Source: Mesostigma viride (taxonomy: Eukaryota; Streptophyta; Mesostigmatophyceae; Mesostigmatales; Mesostigmataceae). Taken from it: a stretch of 64,000 nt of DNA. The notes beneath the pieces were generated by a model, which saw only the letters and a list, made by a program, of their open reading frames with translations, was not told where the DNA came from and did no database searches. Shown here piece by piece: positions 57,751 to 64,000 of the stretch. Every line of letters begins with the position of its first letter. Positions within the stretch are counted from its first letter, which is position 1. Location of the stretch: positions 2,342,497 to 2,406,496 of the forward strand of contig RPFO01000022.1 in the NCBI GenBank assembly GCA_009746045.1, in the 5' to 3' direction. The position numbers and the translations under genes are program-made.

Positions 57751-59102
57751 CTAGGCTCCCTCTGCAATAGTATCTTTGAGGCGCCCTCCCTCTGCAAGGA
57801 TGATGTCCGAGCAGCGCTGCAGGAGCACGTGACCTGGCCGTTGGCCGAGAAGCTGACCTCGCTGTACACGACGCTCAACACGGTGGAGGCCCGGGTCTCC
57901 AATGTGGAAACCAAGGTCGTCCACAAGCTCCAACCTCAGTTCACGGCGCTGCAGACCGCGGCGCAGGCATCTGAGGCGCATGCTGCACTTGTCTCTCGCC
58001 GTAGAGGGCAAGTGTGGCGTGCTCATGAAGAAGCTTGAAGCCATCACCGCCCACACCGAGGCCCTGGCCACACAGGTCCCAAAGATAGCGGAGCAGACGG
58101 CCACCATCGCATCCCAGCCACCCCGGCTGGATGCTGGCGACCTCCCGCCCCTCTCCTATGCGGACCTGCTGCGGACAGCGACCGCCTCAACCACTGACGG
58201 CATCGCTACGAAACTCCAGGAGCTTGAAGACCTTCGCCAGGCACAACAACGGGAGGCCACCCGCTCACCGCGACTGCCGGGTGGTGCTGCGTCGCTTCAC
58301 CCAGAAGCCAGGTGAGACGTCAGCCACCCTTGCCGACGAGCTCAAGGACCAGCTCCTTACCCTCACGGGCCTGGTGGGTGAGGTAGAACTGCGTGGGTGC
58401 CACCGCCTTCCCCACTCTCGGGACAAGGCGGCTCCCCCACCAGTCCTGCTCATTTTCCCCTTCCGTGAGGACAAGTAGCGGTTCCTTTCTCATCGCAAGA
58501 GGTTGCACGACCTCACCTGGACGCTGGACGACGACCTGACCCCCGCCCAGCAGCAGCAGCGACGCGACCTGTGGCCGGAATACCTCCGCCACAAGCAGGA
58601 CCCCCTGAAGCCCAAGGTGTACTGGAGGGGCGGGGACCTGATGATCAACCACAAGATGTGGACGCCCCCTGCGGGCTAGAATAGTAGCTTGTATAATAAC
58701 CCTAGCTTGTATCCATTGGTAGTCACTACCGCCATGGCAGCCAAGCCTAGAATGTTTGCCTAGCTGTGCCACCATACCTAGCTAGTCACGTGCACCGCTA
58801 ACACACGGTACACAACCAGCCATAGCCTTAGCTTAGTTCTTGTATAGCCATACTACGTCCTGGCTATGATCAGATTACTTGCCCACGCTCCTTGTTATGA
58901 TATGCTCACATGGGTCATATTGCACCCACAGAACTTGCCGGATCGTTTCGTAGCGTGTCCGATTGCAGCTGTGGCATGCCTCTGGCATGAAGGAGAAAGG
59001 GGGTCTCTGCCCTTTCTTCCTGTTGTGCACACACAGGGATTAAAAGCACCTTGAAGTGCTCTGTGACTCTCAAACGGGAGCACGAGTTCAATTAATAAAT
59101 TA
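57751..59102 (+). mobile_element. ORF1-only LINE derivative D, inserted into C
   Basis: D has an ORF1 remnant (57781-58679), a 3' UTR (58680-59060), the family hairpins ending GTGACTCTCAAACGGGAGCA, and an (AATTAAT)-type tail to 59102. ATCTTTGAG stands on the right at 59103 and on the left at 57742 and 57772, so the target duplication is 9 bp; the left copy is itself part of a 30-bp local duplication. It is the same family as A and E. Confidence 0.82.
57781..58679 (+). pseudogene. ORF1 of element D, frameshifted and with a stop
   Basis: Readable in pieces: AALQEHVTWPLAEKLTSLYT with a coiled-coil-like TLNTVEARVSNVETKVVHKL, then, in other frames, LPPLSYADLLRTATASTTDG, RDCRVVLRRFTQKPGETSAT and VELRGCHRLPHSRDKAAPPP. 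After an in-frame TAG at 58476 come LTWTLDDDLTPAQQQQRRDL and VYWRGGDLMINHKMW. The last blocks match the ORF1 ends of A and B. At least two frame changes and one stop are present, and the N-terminus is missing (5' truncation). Confidence 0.8.
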
Positions 59103-59626
59103 ATCTTTGAGGCTGTCGGGAAGGCGTTCCCTGACCATCTTGCGTGGACCACCGCCTGCTACGGCGCCCCCTCAACTCACAACAATCCTTCCTCATGGAG
59201 GATGGGGCGTTCGCTGACATCGCCTTCTGCACGGGGACGCAGCAAGGCGACCCCCTCGGCCCCTTTTACCTGCCCGCCCCGCTGCACAAGGTTCTCCAAG
59301 GTGTCCCTGCTGCGCACCCGGATGCCGTGCTCCTTGCCTATATGATCGATATCCATGCCCTCGACCCAGCCGACGCGGTGGTTGCCGCCTTGGCAGTCCT
59401 CGATGTGGCCAATGGGGCGGCCATCAACCTTCGGCTCACCCTCCCCAAGTGTGCAGTCTTTTCGCCCCAAGGGCATAGCTCTCGCTCCCCTGCCGCCATC
59501 CCGGGCGCATTGGCTCGGGCGCAGAGTTTCTCGTGCCTGCCAGGCATCCCTGTGGGTGATCCTGACTACGTCGAAGAGCTAGGAGCTCCGGGCCACCGTG
59601 GAACAACGCACCATCAGGTCCTCCAT

Positions 59627-60225
59627 AGGCCACGAGCCACGAGCCACGAGGTAGCCATGGCTGACGGCGGAGCTCATAACTTTCACGTTTGAGCACCGAC
59701 TTTAGCCGTGAATATCACTATCGCTTCGTCTTTCTAAGACGCACATGCTGATATAATTTTCCGAATCTATTACGCAATATATGACGAGCAAACGCCCCTC
59801 GACGCAACGCAGTTTGGCGGATGCGCTCGCCCATGAAAATGCGGCAGCTGAGTCTGCAGCTTCGCCAGATCCGGCAGGCAGCGGTGACACTAGTCGTGCA
59901 CTGGTGGTCGCCCAGCAACCTCCCGGGCTCAATGCCTCGCCATCGGCATCGCCTGACTGACCCTAAACGCGCCCGCTCAGCCGACAAAACAGGAGGGTCT
60001 TCACGCCCCTCGGAACCGCGCTTTCGGCTCCAACCTTTCCAGGCCGGTGATCACGACTGGACCAACATGTCTCCGTCCGATGCTCTGCACTGCATCTTCT
60101 ACGGGGACTACGCCTCGCTTTACGACGTGCGCCTCCATCTCCACGCCACTGGACGCCTCCTCGTCACCGACGGCCCGGTCGCTGGCGGGCGTCCCCAACA
60201 TCTACTGCTCCAATTTTGGTACTTT
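59627..60225 (+). mobile_element. element A' : 5' UTR and start of ORF1, 3' part missing
   Basis: Starts with CCACGAGCCACGAGCCACGA, the same 5' end as A (reverse complement of 7508-7530). It continues through the shared 5' UTR and an ORF1 start MTSKRPSTQRSLADALAHEN, with one indel near 59960, and stays close to A until about 60170. Then the match stops with no hairpin or tail. It has a 5' end but no 3' end, the opposite of usual LINE truncation, so a later deletion is likely. Confidence 0.82.
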
Positions 60226-60842
60226 TGAAATTCCATGCCTGGAGCGCAAAGTTTGCAATATATGTGCCGTTTGTAGCTCTAGCTCTATAATAACCTGACC
60301 AACCCCGCATTCCTCAAAGTACTTAGCACTTGTTGCCTATTCTCATTATGCGAATCACATGATTAGGATGTGCTTCATGATTGCTATTGCTCGAGATTCA
60401 ATTAAGAATGATTGACATCAATAAATGATGAACCAAATAAACCAAATTAGGCCACTTGACAAGTTCATGATCCATTTAAATTGTACAATTAAGCGATTAA
60501 TTAATTCATAAATCATACATTACATGGGATACCCCCGTCGACGAGCTAGTGGTACGTACAATGAAACATTTGAGTTTGTAACATGTCTCCATGGATATAT
60601 ACATGTATGCTGGACCTCGCGCATCTCAGCCCTCTAAGAAATGTTATTTGAACTCAGGTCTAGATCTAAATATATACATGATCTGGATAATATTATACAC
60701 TTCCTTAAAAGAGCATGAATCGAGCTTTACAATTCAGGACAAGGAACTCGTTTGCAAATCACGGCTGAAAGGCAAGTGCTCACAACGAAGCACGTGCTCT
60801 CAAGGCTGTCCACCTCGTCCAACCAAGCCCGGGCGAGCTGGC
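60226..60842. other. AT-rich intergenic stretch
   Basis: Noticeably more AT-rich than neighbours, with ATTAATTAATTC and similar motifs near 60490-60510. No gene or LINE hairpin recognised. Confidence 0.5.
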
Positions 60843-63800
60843 CTACTCAACAGGTCTCTTCTTGGCCAAGTTCGTGAGCCGTTTCTCGACGTCTGTCGGA
60901 ATGGTCAAGATGGCCTGGCGATTGTTAGCTGGGTTGACAACAATGGTGTGTTCGAACCCCGCGTCCATGCACAGGTAGCAATTGACCAAGTTTGGCTGTT
61001 CAGCTTGCGCATCGGCGTCCATTTTGAACATCGTCGCCATACCCGGAAATCTGTCCCAGTAGCGCACCCCCACCACCCATTGTCCCTTACGGAACAACTC
61101 CCTATCGACCTTGCCGTTTCTGTCGGCCACTCGCCTCACGAAAGTAGCGGCCACCTGATAAGGCTCCTGCAAGACTTCCGCTAGCCAATATGGATGATCT
61201 GGATCGTGGGACTCATCACCAGAGTAGGACTCGACGGCAAAAATGTCTCGCAGCTTCAGTCTCCTTCCCATCATCGTCCTCTCTGCCTGTAGTCTGTTCA
61301 GTCGCGTCCCTGCGTGCCCCCCTTGTCCGTTTGGGTTCCTTTGCACTGGCTCCCCCAGTTTGTGGAGCTTCATCCGAGCACCTCCCACATTCCAGCCGTC
61401 CATGTCGGTCCACTCCTTTCGACAATCCCACCACCTTTCCTCGGCGCACGCACCGCCACAATAGCAGGAATACTGGCGCAGCATTAAGCGCGTCACATTC
61501 GACTTGTCCATGCGCCACCAGTGCGCCTTCTTCACTCCTTTGATTTCGCCGCGCCCTGGGCTGTAAGGAAGCACCTGCGCGTCGAAGACAAGATTTGCAC
61601 AAGGGAAAGTTGAAGTTACGAGACCATCGAGCTAGTTGTGTTTTATTAAGCACTCCTGATCGCCAGGACTCCAAGAACGCCCTAGAAACGACGGCCGGCG
61701 TAACTATTCCCTGAACGAGGACTGTACACTTAATTACCTCGGGGAACTCGAAGAAGTTACGCCTGGTCGTTGTGGTCCCGCCCACCGCCCCCGACGCCAG
61801 ATTCTCCACCAACTGGGCGGCCGTCTGTTTGTCCTGGTTCTCTTCCCTGATGTGCCACCTCCTCAACATGCACTTCACAGTCCCACCAGCTCCATCCACC
61901 TCCCCCTTTCCGTGCTGCTCCCCAAAGTAATTCCACTCAAATGACTCCAGGTGCGGATCCTCCGTCAGCAGCCGGGCCACTTCCGCGATCACATTCCTTG
62001 ACTTGAACTGCATGGAGCAATTGTCCGACCACCCAATGAAGCGCTTCACCTCTACCCCTTCTGACCGTAGTGTCGCCAGGATTTTGAGGATAGCAAAACG
62101 GAGGGCCCGCCCGTCCCTTTTCATTCCGCCCTGTCCGATGAAGTGAAACTCCCTTCTCACGACCTTTCCCGACGCTGGATCCAAGTAGCGCACGATCCAG
62201 GGCATAAGGACGAATGTGACTGGATGCCAATACTGTGCTTGGAGATTGTGATAGGTGTAAGACTGGTAGTTCTCGGCGTAATCTGTGTGGCATACAAGGT
62301 CCCCCACCCGCATCCTTGAGAGACATTCCTTGGAGGCGTCCGCTTGCCACCACGCGTTGAAGCAATGCTGGATGAAGTCCGGCCACTTGTCCACAATTGC
62401 CTCCTTTAGCTCCGTTGGTGTGGACTTGACGTCGACTTGCGTCAATCGCTGCCCACCAGCCTTTGCGATCTCGTCACAGTCGTCCTGCATATGCGCAGTG
62501 TGCACATACAGAAAAGACATCAACTTCGACCCACCAATGACCTGTAGAAAGAAAAAAGACAGGACCTCAGGAAAAATTGAAAAAGAAACGCCTTGGGGCG
62601 CAACCACTCCACTAAAAATTACCTCTGGCCCAAGAACTTCAGGAAACATTGCAAAAGAAACGCCTTGGGGCGCAACCACTCCACTAAAAATTACCTCTGG
62701 CCCAAGAACCGCACCCGGCGGCACATCCTGCATCTCGTATCTGGTCCATGAAATCAGGTGGTTGGAAGCCTCCTCCCGTTCGCATAACATGAAGTTCCGA
62801 ATTCCACACTTGGGAGCCAGGCAAGTGCCCAACACACAAGCCTTACGCCGGATCGAGCAAACCCCCAACTCCTCGCCCAGGTCATGATCGGGCACCCCTT
62901 CCTCGTCGTCCAGCACCCTCCCATGCATGGGCAGATCCTCAAGTTCGCCCTGAAAAGGCTGAACCTGCGGCCGCGACGACCCCACAGACGACCTCGAACC
63001 TCCCCCCTCCCTCATCCCCTCCACCTCACAAGTAAACTTGTTCACCCACTCTGTCGTGTGAGTGGCTTTGAAAATGGAACATGTGGGCACGGACGACCCC
63101 ACGTCGAGCTGGCTACCATGATCGCACGCGTGGCATTCAGGTCCGCACTCGCATCTGGCATGAAAAGTTGCACGAAATTTGGCCAACCCCCCAACCATGG
63201 ACTGCATGGTAGTGTGGTGCTGGCATGCGCACAAGTTCCGCATTTTCCACCGCCCCTTGACGCATGCGGGCATATGCTTGCAAAAAGTAGTGTATCCCAC
63301 ATGAACTGTGCTCTTCTGATTCGTGCGTAGCATTGACATCCCTGCCTCCGTCTCCAAAATCACCTGATTTCCCCCCCTCACACCCTCCTCTCTCCCCCCC
63401 CCCCCCTCCCTACTGTCCATCCGCCGCGGTGGCTTCAACTCCGGATGGCGGGAAATGAACACTTCGTAAATCTTCGACTTGGAGACAGTATAGTAGCGCG
63501 CACCCTCCGAAAACGCTAGTGTATGTTTGTAATCCTTTCTGGTCCATTCACAATGAACATCCTTCATGTTCGGAGACGCCCGCGTCAAGTTATCATCCCT
63601 CCAGCACGCTTGTATCAGGGCAATGACTTCCGTCGGAAGCTCGTCTTTCCTCCTCCTCCTCTCTGGCGCACTCATCAAAAAGGTCGTCCTCCCCTTCTTC
63701 CATTCCATCCCTGTGACCCCGAACAGTTGCGACAAAGCGCCTGTCAATCCCGAACGCGCGCTCCACAATCCTGTCCGGGACGCCCTCCATTGCCTTCGTA

Positions 63801-63910
63801 ACAAGTCCACACAAGGCCCACCTAAGCCCACGATCCTTCTCAGATGTTCCCAAGTCGCCAAAAGCCTTCTTGATGTTATCCCGAAGAGATTCCGCCCAAT
63901 TTCAGGAGGA
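60843..63910 (-). CDS. DDE-type transposase-like protein, frame-disrupted
   Basis: Three exons on the - strand: about 63910-62695, 62541-61738 and 61574-60843 (stop). The first exon changes frame inside a GAG run near 63655: upstream coding text is WAESLRDNIKKAFGDLGTSE and RWALCGLVTKAMEGVPDRIV, then KDELPTEVIALIQACWRDDN follows in the next frame. Exon 1 also has a Cys/His cluster (CKHMPACVKGRWKMRNLCAC, then CECGPECHACDHG). Exon 2 has HTDYAENYQ, FIGWSDNCSMQFKSRNVIAE and FGEQHGKGEVDGAGGTVK, whose spaced acidic residues (D, D, E/D) resemble a DDE nuclease core. Exon 3 has QYSCYCGGACAEERWWDC and a YWLAEVLQEPYQVAATF plus GQWVVGVRYWDRF segment like a chromo/BAH-type domain. I do not know a formal family name. 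A transposable-element origin is likely; domestication cannot be excluded. The intron 1 donor is duplicated. Confidence 0.6.
62600..62697 (-). repeat. 72-bp duplication of exon-1 end and donor in transposase-like gene
   Basis: TTCTTGGGCCAGAG|GTAATTTTTAGTGGAG occurs twice, with donors at 62694 and 62622, 72 bp apart, and nearly identical flanks. The intron as a whole is a multiple of three and stop-free, so use of either donor, or retention, keeps the frame. Confidence 0.85.
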
Positions 63911-64000
63911 AGCCCGCCGTCACAGTTCTTCCTCTTCTTAATGCCGTTGCTCTCCGCCCATGGCATTTAGTCTTGAAGCTGCGCAAGACACAACCTCCGC

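Larger units (their letters stand above)
57560..59600 (+). pseudogene. reverse transcriptase of element C, broken
   Basis: The first block reads GIATKGGSDIIVHTVQANLE then HVALKVDCHNAFIDAVTKAS (motif A, D followed by NAF). After the 1.35-kb insertion of D it continues IFEAVGKAFPDHLAWTTACY, then changes frame near 59165-59185 to SFLMEDGAFADI, GTQQGDPLGPFYLPAPLHKV (motif B, QGDPLGP) and LLAYMIDIHALDP. The last should be the Y-x-D-D catalytic site but reads YMID, so one aspartate is lost. Frame changes, an insertion and a missing catalytic residue make it a pseudogene. Other frames here are shadows. Confidence 0.82.
56990..59620 (+). mobile_element. degenerate non-LTR retrotransposon C, split by element D
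   Basis: Part 1 (56990-57750) has a Pro/Ala-rich N-terminus, zinc-finger-like LHNRNALMTHIQASNPHYV and CYRCPAAHCQRIFSSTGGTS, then the first reverse-transcriptase block. Part 2 (59103-59620) continues the reverse transcriptase. Joining at ATCTTTGAG restores continuity. The N-terminal fingers before the transcriptase recall R2-like elements; the clade is not proven. Confidence 0.72.

Noticed and set aside
60591-61184. 197-codon + strand frame
   Set aside because: Antisense to exon 3 of the transposase-like gene, which has spliced continuity and recognisable motifs.

Overview
This window is nuclear DNA from a flagellated eukaryote, most likely a unicellular alga. Its genes are split into many short GC-rich exons with GT-AG introns. 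One gene is a conserved ciliary microtubule inner protein (MNS1), and introns and intergenic DNA are packed with tandem repeats and non-LTR retrotransposons. I cannot name the species or settle the lineage from sequence alone.

Layout. (1) 1-3.8 kb, + strand: the 3' part of an MNS1/CFAP127-like gene. (2) 5.2-12.7 kb, - strand: a LINE (element B) with ORF1 and endonuclease-reverse transcriptase ORF2. A shorter ORF1-only element (A) is nested in B's 3' UTR and flanked by a 12-bp target duplication. (3) 12.7-20.4 kb: intergenic DNA with long (CGAA)n and (GGAA)n arrays and a hairpin. (4) 20.4-39.2 kb, - strand: a ten-exon gene for a secreted or membrane Kelch protein (signal peptide, six Kelch motifs, one transmembrane helix, cytoplasmic tail). 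Its introns hold a 22-bp satellite of about 200 copies, two tandem copies of a TIR element inside that satellite, a 5'-truncated LINE with perfect 13-bp target duplication, and many microsatellites. (5) 39.2-40.0 kb: a divergent promoter interval. (6) 40.0-56.7 kb, + strand: a 17-exon gene for a Dbp9/DDX56-type nucleolar DEAD-box RNA helicase. One intron carries an antisense organellar 23S rRNA fragment and others carry minisatellites, including one with an 864-bp higher-order repeat. (7) 57.0-60.2 kb: nested retrotransposon remains. (8) 60.8-63.9 kb, - strand: a three-exon, frame-disrupted gene that looks like a DDE-type transposase.

Two observations stand out. First, in at least twelve introns of all four spliced genes, the 3' end of the upstream exon together with its 5' splice site is reiterated inside the following intron. 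The copies range from near-perfect tandem units to decayed single copies, which suggests a recurrent mode of intron growth. Second, all LINE-related copies here end in the same two-hairpin 3' structure followed by a tetranucleotide tail. The distal stem carries compensatory base changes between copies and is shared by the autonomous element B and the ORF1-only elements, so the latter probably use B's reverse transcriptase. Exon joins were worked out by hand from reading phase and family resemblance; no alignment or database search was run.
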